A stretch of 64,000 nucleotides of DNA from Ophioderma brevispina (GCA_023653785.1 JAMKCH010002882.1:1-64000); one strand, 5' to 3'. Positions 10,387-22,319 are shown, counted from the stretch's first letter. The notes: generated by a model not told the origin, from the sequence alone. Program-made: numbers and translations.

Positions 10387-11760
10387 AACTCACAAATGAT
10401 ATTGAGGAAAGCTTTGAAAAACGCCGTAAGGCAGGCGTCATCTGGGCGACCTTACTGACAGCAAATATTGACACCGTGTGGCACCAGGGCCTGACACTCA
10501 AGTACATTATATTGATAACATGATTGCAAACCGTAGCTTTCTTCCTCAAGACCAGTGATGGGCAGAGTAGTCGTCTGCGTCGTCTGAGGAACGTTGTACC
10601 ACAAGGATCTGTATAATTTTGGCTCCTATGCTGTTCAACTTGTATATCAGCGATATACCTCAAACAACATCTAGACAGTATGGCTAAGCCGACGATCTTG
10701 CCCTCCTCCATCGAGACCAGCAATTGGACAGAAGTAGAAAGCACACTTACTACAGAAATTGCGCACTACTTGCAGCATTCTCAAGACATGGAGACTGATG
10801 AAGCTGAGCGAAGCCAAAACCGCCGCTACTGCCTTCCACCTCACCACCCAAGAGGCTCATCGCCAGCTTCAAAATCAACCTCAATGGAGCGCCTCTGCCA
10901 TACAATCCTACAGCAACCTACTGGGGAGTGACGCTTGACCGGCAGCTTATTACCCAGCAGCACCTCGAGTACGTATGCGCCAAGGTATCTTCGAGGAATA
11001 ACCTCCTGTGCGACTTGATGGATCTTCATGGGGTCCAGCCCAACGACCCTACGCACCACTGCCTTGGCTATGTATAAAGCAATGCCTGAATAGCCGCCCC
11101 AGCTGGTGCACAGCTCTTCCACACAAAGAAGTGGACACGGTAATCAACCGAGACCTTGAGGAACCATAATGGCTACTCCGCCCCACTCCATCTGAATTTC
11201 TACCAGTGCTTTCAGGCACTGCACCTGCAGCACTTCGGATGGAGCACCACTCGCACAAACTTGTGAATAAGGCCCAGCTGGAAACAAACAACATGCATGC
11301 ATAACACTGTCAAAGAATCACACAACAGGTAGACAGAGACTGCCCTCTCGCCGACCTTTCTGCCGACACGCTGCTAAACTCTCCAGTTCCCCATTCAACA
11401 TCTACAGGACATGGAATACTGCCTGGCTAGACATTCCAAGACCAGATCAACTCTCTATTACCCTAAGGACAGAACTACCACCTGGCAGCAATCTCCCACG
11501 CAAGGAATGGAGTCACCGAAACAGGATTCGCACAGGAGTCGGTTTCGCTTCAATAGCAATATGCACCGATGGGGCTGAGGCCATCGCCTGCCTGCCAATG
11601 TGGTTCTCATCACAACGCGGATCACATTCTCAATGAGTGCCCTACCTTTCGTCCCCCAGTGGATACAGATATCTCAAACCCCAACCAATCAACAGTGAGT
11701 TGGCTCCAACGTTTACAACACATTTAGCTGCTGCCTCATACGCAAGAAGAGAAGAAGATT
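9236..11760 (+). mobile_element. Broken 5'-truncated non-LTR retrotransposon
   Basis: This is ORF2 of a Jockey-like LINE from the end of the endonuclease domain onward. Palm motif A (DLT..YDTVWHQGL type) is at 10448-10490, with a frame change there. Motif C survives as ADD at 10688-10696, but the preceding codon is a stop (TAA). The thumb region (KLSEAKTAATAFHL) is near 10800-10850. A C-terminal part with LRPTPSEFLPVLSG is at about 11185-11230, and a zinc-knuckle-like CQCGSHHNADHILNECP at 11593-11643. The 3' end is CCTCATACGCAAGAAGAGAAGAAG-like (about 11735-11760). Several stops and frameshifts make it inactive. A relative of the same family lies at 35790-36590 on the minus strand. Upstream is the Tc1 fragment; no target-site duplication was found. 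Confidence 0.85.
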
Positions 11761-12180
11761 TATTAACTCGCATAACTGCTGTTGAAAGCAACACAAATTT
11801 TATATGATACACATGGATTGCATTACTCAAGAAAAGAAAATAATGACAATTTGATGAGTTTTCCATGAAAGCCTGTTATACGTTTTCTGAATAATAAGAA
11901 TCATCAGTAAAATGCAATCTTGTTTTTTGTTTATTCAAGGTCGTTTGCAACAGGGCGCTTATTAACTACTGAAAATTTGTCAGGCAGATTATTTTAACCC
12001 GCTGGGCCAGATTGATCAGATTATTTAAGGTTGCAAGACTAGCTTAGAATTGACCGATTAACGTTACGTTCATCAAAATGGACAGAATTTGAACTACATC
12101 TTTACTAACAGCCTCGATAGCCATGTTATCGTCTTGATTAGTCAAGGGAGACTCTACTGAAGGTTAGTCAGGCTAGCCTA
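11761..12180. other. No gene or repeat recognised
   Basis: AT-rich sequence after the retrotransposon tail. The minus-strand frame 11642-11866 straddles the tail and is not credible. Nothing else was recognised. Confidence 0.4.
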
Positions 12181-12720
12181 TTTCGAATCGAAGAGGCTGA
12201 TTTTTTGTCTGCCTGATCGTCGGATGTAGACTTATTTATATTTGAGGAGTTGAACTTGCGGGTGCTACTCCGATATCGACCACTTCCTCGACCCACTTTA
12301 GCAGTTAGTAGTATAAACAGTGCTCTCTATTTAGCTAGCTTGTTTTAATGTTCTATTTGTATATGAGCAATTTTGAGAACGAACAAAAGGCCCTACACAA
12401 ACGGTTCGTCTGATTGGTTACAAATCGATGCATTTACATCGAAGTGACAAATTCTATTTCAGTCTTAGAATTTAAAGTAGAGTCGGTGACTCTTAAAGTA
12501 CCCACTTGTATAGAAACGATGGTCAATGTTCACTCAACAAGCACTGAAAAAATAAAACATTTTAGCATTTGCTCTTAGCCGCATTGCAAGAGTTAGCCCC
12601 TAGCGGTTTCTACACTCTGAAAACATTAAAGCGTTTTCAGATCTGCTAAAACTGGTACCGAATAGAACACTTACTCTATAAAGATTTTGGGACTTGTTCT
12701 ACTCCAAAGGTGTTTCGTTC
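12180..12720 (+). repeat. Repeat W, copy 1
   Basis: Matches 13760-14350 in direct orientation and 19970-20510 in reverse. Shared blocks include TATATTTGAGGAGTT, CCTCGACCCACTTT, CATTTCAGTCTTAGAAT and TTTGCTCTTAGC-GCATTGCAAG. No coding domain. The following stretch to 13010 holds no recognised feature. Confidence 0.7.
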
Positions 12721-13010
12721 CAGCCACAGTAAAGGTTGGATTTAGAGTTAGGGTTAGAAAATCATGGGAGACAAAATCTCATATTACTATAATGGGTTTG
12801 GTCTATTAGTTGACTGATGTCTACGAGGGATAAAGCGCATATTACACAGGGAGTATCAATTAAAGAAATCCAACTTTAATGAGCACGGACTGAATGTTTT
12901 GAAATGTTCCGATCCTCTTTTGCAGGCGATCACGGGAACTTTAGGAAACATACATTTGGAGTGATCAGGTATGAGATTTTAAAAGTAACAAAATAACACA
13001 TTTTGATATA

Positions 13011-13499
13011 CAGAGTGTTTTATTAAACCGAACTTCCAAAGCGCCTTTTATTTACACCTTTGTTTACTATCTATCGCAATAAATTTTAATAAACTGAAAT
13101 GCATGGTTGATAAGCTTTCTAACGCCAAAAACAACTGTTCAAATCTGTTGAAGACTGTTGTATTGGCGCCAGAATAGAGGCACAGTGACTATGTTTTCAC
13201 TTTGTTCAAGGTATTGTTTGGCGTTTGAAGTGCTGATAAACCACCCTTTTCAGCCAATAAAGTATTTATTGCGATAGATTAAGGAAAGATCCTTAACGTC
13301 CCTAGAGGAAAATTTGACGATCACCCCAAAAAGGGAGCTAGCGTTATCGTTCTTGTTAGATCTAAGGCAATTTTCCCCTATACTAAAATAAGGCAGGGGT
13401 CCACTCCTTGATTTTTTTCAAAAGTGCATTTAAATGCAGTTAAGGGATGTTATGGATATGAGAAGGTGTTTTTAGGGTCTGTGTTTGTGAAATACCCTG
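13011..13499. mobile_element. Candidate Tc1/mariner-type MITE
   Basis: The ends CAGAGTGTTTTATTAAAC and, on the opposite strand, CAGGGTATTTCACAAACA form short imperfect TIRs. A TA dinucleotide on both sides (13009-13010 and 13500-13501) fits the Tc1/mariner target-site duplication. Length is 489 bp with no ORF. An internal block at 13365-13450 also occurs at 14760-14840, so the element may itself contain another repeat. Class assignment rests on the ends and the TA only. Confidence 0.5.
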
Positions 13500-13509
13500 T
13501 ATTGTATTG

Positions 13510-14615
13510 TATTGTATCCGGTTTATGTTTAATTCAAGATTTTAACAGAGCAGCGACTACCTATTTGCTGTTTGTAATTTGAACCATTTACAACAATTTC
13601 GTCTGCTTGAAAAGCTTTCCAAAAGGGCTTATCGCAAACATATACCAAACTATATACTATTTAAATCTCATTTTACACAGTTCAAAATCTCATTTTGGAA
13701 TTAAAGAACAAATAGGAACCCCGTATAAGAACTGACAATTTCACGGGAATTCCCATTCTAAATTGAGGAGGCTGATTTCATCTTGTCTCTCTACTCGGCG
13801 TACACTCAGTTATATTTGAGGAGTTAAGCTTGCGCGTGCTATATCGACCTGTTCCTCGACCCACTTTTACGGTTAGTACTGTTAACAAGATCCCTCATTT
13901 TGCTAGCCTGCTTTAATCTTCTATGTGTATGTGAACAATTCATGGAAGCCTGAAAGCCCTTTGCACACATAAACACACACACTTGATTGGCCGTAAATTG
14001 ACAAAGTAACAAATTACATTTCAGTCTTAGAATAAGAAGTCAAGCCACTGATTCTAGAACTACCCACTTGAACGAGTAAAACCTTGGCCATAGTTCACGC
14101 AACAAGCGCTATAGCTAGAAAAATAAAATAGTTTTAGTATTTGCTCTTAGCGGCATTGCAAGTGTTAGTGCCAACCGTAAATAAATAAAGCTCCTTTTAA
14201 ACTTAGAAATCATCAAGAGCCTTATACTGGTTCCCCCAAAGAACTTTATTTTACTCTGCAAAGATCTTTGGGACTTGCTCTGCTGAGAAAGATATCTCCA
14301 TTCAATGTGAAATTGCAAAGTTTGTTGAGGTTGGCCGCATTGTTTTTCATTGGACATACTTCATATTGAGTAATACAAAAGACGAACGCAGGTTTACATG
14401 CACTTACGTGGATGGGGTACAGGAGCCATATAAGTATATAATCCGCTATTTTGTGCTGAAAAATATTATTTTTCCAAAACGGTATTTCTTGTATTTGTTA
14501 AGCTTCTTGCGATGAAAAAAAAATCTAAATTGATTGCACCGTGAATCAAGAGAGGAATCATAAGAAAATAATTTTCCACACATAAGTGACATTTAGCCTT
14601 TGGTGGCTACACATA
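13510..14615 (+). repeat. Repeat W, copy 2: left arm of large inverted repeat
   Basis: Pairs with 19785-20705 in reverse orientation over nearly its whole length. Anchors are CAAGATTTTAACAGAGCAGC near 13540 against 20675, CAAGAGCCTTATACTGG near 14215 against 20073, and the block around TGGTGGCTACACAT near 14600 against 19790. No reading frame is conserved. The arms are about 1 kb with a ~5-kb spacer. Confidence 0.75.
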
Positions 14616-14639
14616 TATGTGGACTTATGTTACTACCAT

Positions 14640-17210
14640 ATACAAATATTCATTAGAATTATTAAATGTTTCTTTAACCAACTTATATGAAATATGACAT
14701 TGATCCAGAATTCATTTCCCTACACCAATGGATGGAAAAATACATGGTCTAGAAAAAAAGCACAATGACAATTTCCCCCTAAACAAGGCAGGGGTTCACT
14801 CCGTGATTTTTGAAAAGTGCAATAAATACAGTTTAGGAACGGTAGCGATAATTAATTTGATCTAAACTCAGTTAGATCTATGATTTAAAATTTAGTGCAT
14901 TGTGGTGTAGAAAGTAGAAACCAGCAAATGGCTACTTTTCGGTCCAAATTCATTGGCGTGCGCATAAATCATTGTTCTTTTTATTCCGCCAATGCTTGTG
15001 TGTCTACTTTTCAGGCGTGTGTGTCTATTTTTAACAAAAGAAAAGTCACACGAGTATACCCTTGCAATTTTGGATTTTGTAATGAAGTTATTTTAAAACA
15101 CATATGTCATTCAAGACAAAATTCCGTTCATGAGAAAACAATATATTCCATAATCAAAATATCGACGGGTTGTCGCTTAGATCGCCTTTAAACATCAAAC
15201 CCTACGTGTCTTGTTTTTATTTAGCAAATCAATCTATGCCCGCATTGAGTGTTTGGATATTACCCAATCCAAAGAGAACCTGTTTATATATGTTGGTCAA
15301 AGACGAGTTAGCCTATAGTGTACTATAGTGTATTGTTCTGTTGTCGGCTGTAAAGCTTCTCAATTTGGATATTTAAGGACGAAGCAGTATGCCTTTAAGG
15401 TAGTCTAGTTTTACCAAATTACGCATCCCGGCCCACTTTCGTGGAGTAATCTTGAAATTAAAGAACTACTCTGTAAATACAGTTTGTACGCAAGTGTAAG
15501 TTGAAATTTATAGACATTTTACGCACCAATTGCTACAGGTATTTGATGGATATTTGGTTAGGCACATTCCTTTCCATGATTGCCAAAAGAAATGACAGGA
15601 ATATTTGTTCTTACTTTAAAGGATAGAAAAAAGATATAGCCGACCCTTTCGTCGTTAATTCTCAAAATATCTCCTCGTATTGCTTTAAGGGGCTTCAATA
15701 AGTTGCTTTGGAATGTATTTTTGATTGACTATTTAAAGAAAACCAAGTGAGTGTTTGAAACAGTTCCATAATGCATTGCATTGCAATGTGCCTATAGTCT
15801 ACTGTACTAACCACGTGGCAGTGTTTTGGAGTGATTTTGTGTGGGATCACATGACCTTATTGAGGTAAAATTTCCCCAAACTGGTGCATTGTGGAATGGA
15901 CTCAATACACCCTCTGCGTAACACCGATACATTTGAGAAAAAAAGGGGGTGATGAATTTTCATTGGTTTACATAGGCAGATAAATAGAGTACACAAGAGT
16001 ATACTCGTGTGACCTATTTTGATATAAAATTGGATCGATTAAGCCCAAATTAATTGGTCGAGCTATGAGTTGCAAAAATATTGGGCGAGACGCAGTCGAG
16101 TCCAATATTTTAAAACTCATAGCGAGACCAATTAATATTGGGCGTAAATCATCCAATTTTATCATTATCATGTTTTGGATCCGATATTTCACACACTTGG
16201 ACTCCTCAAAACATGATAATGTTAAAATAGAGACTGAAAAAATTATGATTTAGCACCCTTCAAGCTATAGAAAAACATCTTCAAACTTTCTTCCCAAACT
16301 TTGAGAATAGGATTCTCATTATAACCCTACTACATTTGTCTGACTTTTCTTTTTTTAACAACAGATACACAAGCCTGGAAATTAGACACACAAGACAATG
16401 GTGGAATAAATTGCATAATAAAAAAATCGCATAAGTATAGACCAGTTAACATCCTACGTCACTTCGTTTGTTGCCTGCGAATCCATTCCTGCGAATCGTT
16501 ATAGCCCATAGTATTAAAACCCAACAGATACAATTGCCCAGTGTGTAACAGTCAGGCCGACCTATTTCAAGATACCAGGCCCTAACATGTTTACAAACAT
16601 TGTTGTTAGTTGGTCTATACTGTAGTTATCACAGACAGACAGGCAGGGAAATATACATGTAGACAAAAAAAAAAAGGAAATGGGAGAGTGATGAAGAGAA
16701 GAAATGAAAATGAAAAGAGATTGAGAAAAGAGAGGGAGGCATATGTTTAACTTTATCCAGGTAATTTACAATTTGGACAAGGTCTTTTTACACATGTTAG
16801 TGGATGGGATGGGAGAAGAAGGTGGAGGTAGTTTCAGGACCCCTACATCAAGAAAACGCATTTCCATAGAAATATTTCAACAAAACTCTGCACATCGTAC
16901 GACTACTCTGACATTAGTATTAGTGAAAGAAAAATTAAAAAAAAAAACATCAACTATTGAACGGTTTAGAAAGTAGGTGCAGAACAATGATTTTTGCGCG
17001 CCCCAATTTCTATCGAAAAGTCGCCATTTTGGTTTCTACTTTCTACACCATGATTCAATTAAAATTTAAATAATGTTTTTATTAAGTTTATATAAATGAA
17101 TTATATAAAACTATAAAGTGGGTGCTAGATACGTTTTATAGTTTTCATTTTTCCAGACCATGTATCTTCCCATTCATTAGTATAGGGAAATTAATTCTGG
17201 ACGCAATGTT
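14640..17210. mobile_element. Foldback-like element, ~2.5 kb
   Basis: Outer arms: 14690-14755 pairs with 17150-17205 (CCAGAATTCATTTCCCTA against TAGGGAAATTAATTCTGG). Second pair: 14870-14985 with 16965-17065 (GTGTAGAAAGTAGAAACCA against TGGTTTCTACTTTCTACAC). A third, short pair is TCACACGAGTATAC at 15045 and its complement near 16000. The centre holds the palindrome at 16025-16165. The frames 14895-15191, 15968-16192 and 16065-16253 fall in arms or palindrome and are not genes. Purine-rich stretch at 16660-16740. No transposase was found. Confidence 0.6.
16025..16165. repeat. ~140-bp imperfect palindrome
   Basis: AAATTGGATCGATTAAGCCC on the left pairs with the run ending in ATCCAATTTT on the right. 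TTAATTGGTCGAGCTATGAG pairs with CTCATAGCGAGACCAATTAA. The centre is near GAGACGCAGTCGAG. As RNA it would form a long hairpin. Confidence 0.8.
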
Positions 17211-17754
17211 CCCGGAACCACCGTAGGTGGCGCAGCACACGACTAGGGCTTTGAGAAATTACTTTCGTAGTAAAATACCAGGTAATGACCTAAAATGCCC
17301 AAGATATCTATGATGTAGCCAACATTTTGACATTGTATCGCATGGAACGCCTTAGAATGGTTTCAACAGGGTTGGAAACGCTGAAAACATACGAAAACAG
17401 CATACATCGGACCCGTGACGTCACGACGAACGTCATAGAGCACATCACATGTCAGATCACATGTTTTGTCGCGCGTTCTTTCTTCATCTTCATTCGGATG
17501 CTCGAAAACGTCACCCAAACATTTTACACTTAAAGATGATCATCAAGATGATGGATAGGTAAATGAAAATGTGATCTTTTCTCTTCAAATTGATACCAAA
17601 TTTGACCGATTTGGAGTTATTGTTTAGATTTTACAATCGAATCATTATTCGCTACGCAAAAGTGTAAATTTAGAAATTGTTGGTGTTTTTATTTTTTTTT
17701 TAAAACAATTTAGTAGGTAAGGTTTAAGTATTATATTTTCAACACAAAACAAAA
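17211..17754. other. No gene recognised
   Basis: The frame 17327-17533 has no recognisable domain. No repeat partner was seen in the window. Confidence 0.35.
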
Positions 17755-17838
17755 TCCCGCGTGGCGCAGTCGGTTAAGTCCTGGACTCGTGATCTTAACC
17801 TTTTCCCTGCGATGGTGGTTCGACCCCCACACAGGGCT
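17755..17838 (+). pseudogene. tRNA-like sequence or SINE head
   Basis: An A-box-like TGGCGCAGTCGG (17762-17773) and a B-box-like GGTTCGACCCC (17817-17827) are at tRNA-like spacing, with a long variable region suggesting a leucine or serine-type arm. The acceptor and T stems pair poorly and the anticodon stem has mismatches, so I do not call a functional tRNA or an anticodon. It could be a tRNA pseudogene or the 5' end of a SINE; no SINE body was recognised after it. Confidence 0.45.
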
Positions 17839-18093
17839 CATTATTTTCCTTCCTCTTTCATTTTCCTATAATTAATAATTTTAGGCACTAATGGTATTCA
17901 AAATACTAATTGGATTTTATTTTATTCTTTTTTCTCGAAAAATACATGTTATAGGCCGGATCGGACCGTATCAAATAAATACACTCGTACAAGACGAAAA
18001 GTATTGTAAATACCGTACCAAAGGGTGGTGAAAGCTGGCGATACACTAAGCAAATATTATCATGATGATGTCTGATGAAAAACATCAAAATCA

Positions 18094-18140
18094 GGTGAGA
18101 GGATGCATTCCCCGTATGGTACGTAATGCATCCTCTCACC
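18094..18140. repeat. 16-bp perfect-arm hairpin
   Basis: GGTGAGAGGATGCATT (18094-18109) is followed after 15 bases by its exact complement AATGCATCCTCTCACC (18125-18140). Weaker pairing extends outward. Role unknown. Confidence 0.8.
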
Positions 18141-18407
18141 ACCAGAATCTTTCATCAACAACAATCATTCTCCAAGCACAGGAACATACCACAAAATTAT
18201 GTGCAACATCAAAACAGTTCAAGACATGTACCAGTACATTGAAATCCCTTCAACAAACAACCCAAGGGCCCTTGGAAGTTATTTAGAATTTTCATTATTG
18301 ATGAGATATCCATGCATAATAGGATGCGCCACAACATCTATAAATGTATAGGTAGCACCCTTCATCTGGCCAGACGCAACTCATGGCATCTATCTCTAGT
18401 TCCGAAT

Positions 18408-19768
18408 TGTGCAAGGATTAATGATGATCTTGACCTTAATGCAATCACTATATATATCATAGATTTGTTGTTGCTTTTATAAAACACATCTAATATACTT
18501 TTATGTGTTGAAAAAATGAAAGAAATCGACTGAAAAATAAGCTAGATATGGTAGGTTTTGTAAGCACATCCTAGTACAGGGAACCTTTACGTCGTTTTTT
18601 GACATTGGTCGTCGGCACGACGTAAAGTAAAGGCCAATAATGCATTGAAAAGCCCGTAGCAATCAAAGATGGATTGTCGACGCAGTGCTGCGTCGGAAGT
18701 CAATTACACTAAGAAAAATAACCCTAATGGCCGCAGTATTTATCATGCACCTACTTGTACTTGTTATTTATCTCCTGCAATTCTGTTTCTTTGATGAAAA
18801 TAAATATTAAGTCTGAATTTATGGAGATCTTCTTGTCGGATTCGTGCTACACGATTTGACTTATGTAATGTCGTCATACTAGAAATGAGGGTGATTCGTA
18901 AATGTGAAATGCAAAAGATTGATAATGACTCGTCTGACATGCCCGAAATTTCAGTATGACTCCTAGAAATGAGGGTGATTCGTAAATGTGAAATGCAAAA
19001 GATTGATAATGACTCGTCTGACATGCCCGAAATTTCAGTATGACTCCGTTGTACTAAGCGCATCCCTTTTTCTCCATTCCTATGGGATTTACACACATTA
19101 AACTTGTGTTTGTGAGAACGTACAATGTACAATATCATGATGCCTTTGTCAACTTAATGTTACATATTCTTGATTATTTCAACTACGGATTAATAAAAAA
19201 TGAACTAATTTATACCAAGTGCTAATAAATGAATCTATCTATACCAATGTGCCAACTGATATGACAAATCCAGACACCAATTCACCTGTTGCAGAGCAAG
19301 AAAGCAAGTTCTTCCCATTGTTTAGGATATTGACAGGAGTTTAGTCCCTTACTGGCATATCTTGTATCTATACCGGGATTACAGTAGTAGTAGTGTTGAA
19401 AATCCTTTTCATTTACACATCAGGATTAATTGGGTGATATTTTGTGTGAACATTTTCTATGCCAGTTCCACAATAAATGACAGTTACATTGATGATTGCG
19501 ATTGATCTCTCACCTCATTACTTTCATAATGCTATACCCCGTATATCATACATAACGTAATATCTTGCTTAACTGTATAAATCCCATTGTAATGGACGAA
19601 CAAGAGGTGTGCTTACAAAATTTGTCATATCTGGCTTGTTTTTAAGTCGATTTCTTTCATTTTCTCAACACCTGGAAGTATATTAGATTTGCTTTATTAA
19701 AAGAAAGACAAATCTATGATTCAGTGATTTTATCAAGGTCAAAGTCATCTGCAATGCTTGCACATTTT
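18408..19768. mobile_element. Foldback-like element with ~160-bp arms
   Basis: 18408-18571 pairs with 19606-19768 in reverse. Anchors are TGTGCAAG near 18410 against CTTGCACA near 19758, ATAGATTTGT near 18458 against ACAAATCTAT near 19709, and GAAAGAAATCGACT near 18517 against the AGTCGATTTCTTTC side near 19646. The interior holds an 84-bp tandem duplication (18879-19046) and a frame (18764-19138 minus) made largely from it. No transposase. It sits inside the larger inverted repeat W2/W3. Confidence 0.65.
18879..19046. repeat. Exact 84-bp tandem duplication
   Basis: Two identical consecutive units of 84 bp, starting CTAGAAATGAGGGTGATTCG. The length is a multiple of three, so the minus-strand frame through it repeats 28 residues (including EISGMSDESLSIFCISHLR). 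No protein family was recognised; the open frame may be chance. Confidence 0.9.
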
Positions 19769-19784
19769 TTTTTTTGATTCACGT

Positions 19785-20705
19785 AGTATGTGTAGCCACC
19801 AAGGGCCAAAAGGTCACTGTGGAAAATTATTTTTTTATGATTCCTCCCTACTTGTAATTACTAATTTACGGTGCAATTTTTTTCACCGCAAGAAGCGTGT
19901 TCCAAGAAATACCGTTTGGAAAATATGGAAGTATGTCCAATTAAAAAAAAGCCGGCTAATCTTTACAACCTTTGCAATTTCACGTTTGATGGGGACGGAA
20001 TTCCTTTCTTAGCAGAACAAGTCCCAAAGATATTTCCAGAATATAATAAAGTGTTCTTTCGGGGTACCAGTATAAGGCTCTTGATGATTGCTAAGTGTAA
20101 AAACAACTTCATTTTATTTACGGCAGGCGCTAACACTTGCAATGCGGTTAAGAGCAAATGCTAAAATTATTTATTTTATTTTTCTAGTGCTTTTTGCGGG
20201 AACTTATAGCCAATGTTTTATTCGTTGAAGTGGGTTGTTTAAGAATCAGTGACTTTACTTCCTATTCTAAGACCGAAATGGAATTTGTCACTTTGCCAAT
20301 TTATGTGCGTGTTTATGTGTGCGAAGGGCTTTCATGCTTCCATGAATTGTTCAAAAATAGAAGATTAAAAACAAGCTAGCAAAATGAGGAGTCTTGTTTA
20401 CAGTACTAACCGTAAAAGTGGGTCGAGGAAGAGGTCGATAGGAGTAGCACGCGCAAGCTAAACTCCTCATATAACATACGCCCGAGCAGAGAGACAAAAC
20501 GAAATAAGCCTCCTCAATTTAGAATGAAAGGGCCCATGAAAGTGTTTCTATACGGGGTTCCTATATGTTCCTTAATTGCAAAATGAGATTTTGAACTGTG
20601 TAAAATGAGACTTTAAATAGTATATAGCTTGGTGTATGTTTGCGATAAACCCTTTTGGAAAGCTTTGCACGCTGCCCTGTTAAAATCTTGAATTAAACAT
20701 AATCC
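19785..20705 (-). repeat. Repeat W, copy 3: right arm
   Basis: Reverse-complement partner of 13510-14615, and partly of 12180-12720. It ends next to the terminus of the Tc1-like transposon at about 20771. The frames 19758-20012, 19871-20164 and 20194-20379 all lie in this repeat and are not supported as genes. Confidence 0.75.
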
Positions 20706-20770
20706 GGCTAAGATAGTTTGGATAATCCAATGAAAGATGTTTTTGAAAGTATCAATTTCCAATACAGGAT

Positions 20771-22000
20771 GTTTCAATAAACACCTTACATTGAGTATGG
20801 CCACCCCTGGCATGAATCAGTGCGTCAAGACGTCACGGCATACTGGCCACAAGGTTTTTTGATGATATCAATGAGCAGAGCGTCCCAGTCAGAGCCTGAG
20901 CTAACTCTTGTAGAGTTTGAGGAAGATTGTCCCTGTCATTGATGGCCCGGCCTAAGGCATCCAGGCATGCTCGATGGGTTCATATCAGGTGAGCAAGCAG
21001 GCCATAGTATCTGCTCCACCCCCTTTGCCTCAAGAAATTGTCTCACTACAGAGCCCTGTGCGGCGTGGCGTTGTTGTCTTGCAGCCGAAAATTGTTTGCA
21101 TAAACCCTTCTTGCATATGGCAGGCAGTGGTTTTCCAGAATGTTCAGGTACACGACGGCGTTCATGTTTCCATGTGACGTTTTTCCTTCATATGAATACC
21201 GAATGAACCGCCACCAACTTGAGTCGATTCCTGAATACAGTCATCTCGGAGGTTCTCACCACGTAATCGACGAATCCTTTGCCTTCCATCTTGATGGTCT
21301 AAGATGATGGTTCTCGTCCATAAAGACAATATTTCGCCAGTGTCCGAGCTGTAATCTGTTATGCTCCCTAGCCCAGCGAAGTCGAACAACTCTGTGGTGA
21401 ACGGTTAGGCGTGGACCTTTGGTCATTCGTCTTGCTCGGTACTCATGTTGAAGCAATCACCGATTTACAGTTTGGCGGGAAACGTTGATTCCATAGTGTG
21501 TTCTCCACAAACGACGAAGACGGCTCTTTGGCATTTTCTGGGCTCTACGGCACATATTAAGCAGTCGGCGATCATCTAGATTGGTAGTCAATTGTGGTCG
21601 TCCTGGAGATTTTCATGGCCTCAAATGACCCACCTCTCGATGATCTCTGAGGATTTTACAGACCACATTCTGCGATATCCCGTGGAAATCAGCGACTTTG
21701 GCTTGTTTGTACTCTTCCTGTCGGAGTGCAAGCACTCTTCAGCGTATACACAATGCCGTTGGGCGAGGCATAGCCTAGGGAACCTTTATGTCAGTTTTTG
21801 TTGTAAAGGTAACAACAAACTCAGAAAAACGTGGGCTCGTTGCAGACAGGCTTGGAGCGGGGAAAAGGAACAAACACTGGCCTTTTATAGATCCCAACAA
21901 AAGGCATTGTTACGTAATTTAAAATTATGCATGGATTCCCTTCACCTGGGTAGTTGGGACTCATTATGTAACCATTCACCTACTCTAATATGATTACTGA
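20771..22000 (-). mobile_element. Degenerate Tc1-like transposon
   Basis: The minus strand, with several stops and frameshifts, encodes a nearly full-length Tc1-like transposase starting at about 21778. In order: the first helix-turn-helix (RYKQAKVADFHGIS), GRPQLTT, the second helix-turn-helix (KSRLRRLWRTHYGINVSRQT), VFMDE around the first catalytic Asp (about 21315), a QDNNATPHRAL-like second Asp region (about 21030-21060), and SPDMNP followed, after a lost base, by IEHAW with the third acidic residue (about 20975). The 3' end near 20771 reads ACAGGATGTTTCAATAAACA. A matching TIR at the far end was not found. It is inactive. The same family supplied the fragment at 8711-9235. Confidence 0.85.
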
Positions 22001-22029
22001 GGCGTTCTAATAGAAATACGTTTGGGTCT

Positions 22030-22310
22030 GAAAAAAAAAATATTCCAACTTTTTGAGCAACAGTTTAAAAATTTTAAAAAGGTTACTCCAGTACGATTTA
22101 ATGTGCAAAATAAATTTTGAATTGGCGCCACCAAAATGATAATTATGCTAATTAGCATAATAACGCCGTGGCCGATTTGAATTGTTACACCAAAATATGC
22201 GCAACTGATATTTAGGCAATTACATAAAATTTGGGCAAAAATTTAGCGTTAAAAAATGGCGCTCGAAAAAGCAAATGTTGGGTCCACATGGACCCCCCCC
22301 CCCCCCCTTA
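22030..22310 (+). repeat. Repeat V, copy 1
   Basis: Matches 34140-34400 in reverse complement. Shared blocks are TTGGGTCCAC-TGG, AAATTTAGCGTTA-AAATGGCG and ATGCTAATTAGCAT-ATAA-G. It ends in a run of about 16 C and then CTTATACACTT, which also occurs near 34562. No ORF. It lies between the Tc1-like element and BR copy A. Confidence 0.65.
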
Positions 22311-22319
22311 TACACTTAA

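Noticed and set aside
13011..13499. The 13.0-22.0 kb stretch as one composite transposon bounded by matching Tc1-type ends
   Set aside because: The two ends are only weakly alike and the interior is better explained by separate nested repeats; no shared target-site duplication was found.
17755..17838. Functional tRNA gene
   Set aside because: Stems pair poorly and no anticodon can be placed with confidence; kept only as a tRNA-like sequence.
18879..19046. CRISPR-like or protein-repeat array
   Set aside because: Only two adjacent units with no spacers, in eukaryotic repeat DNA.
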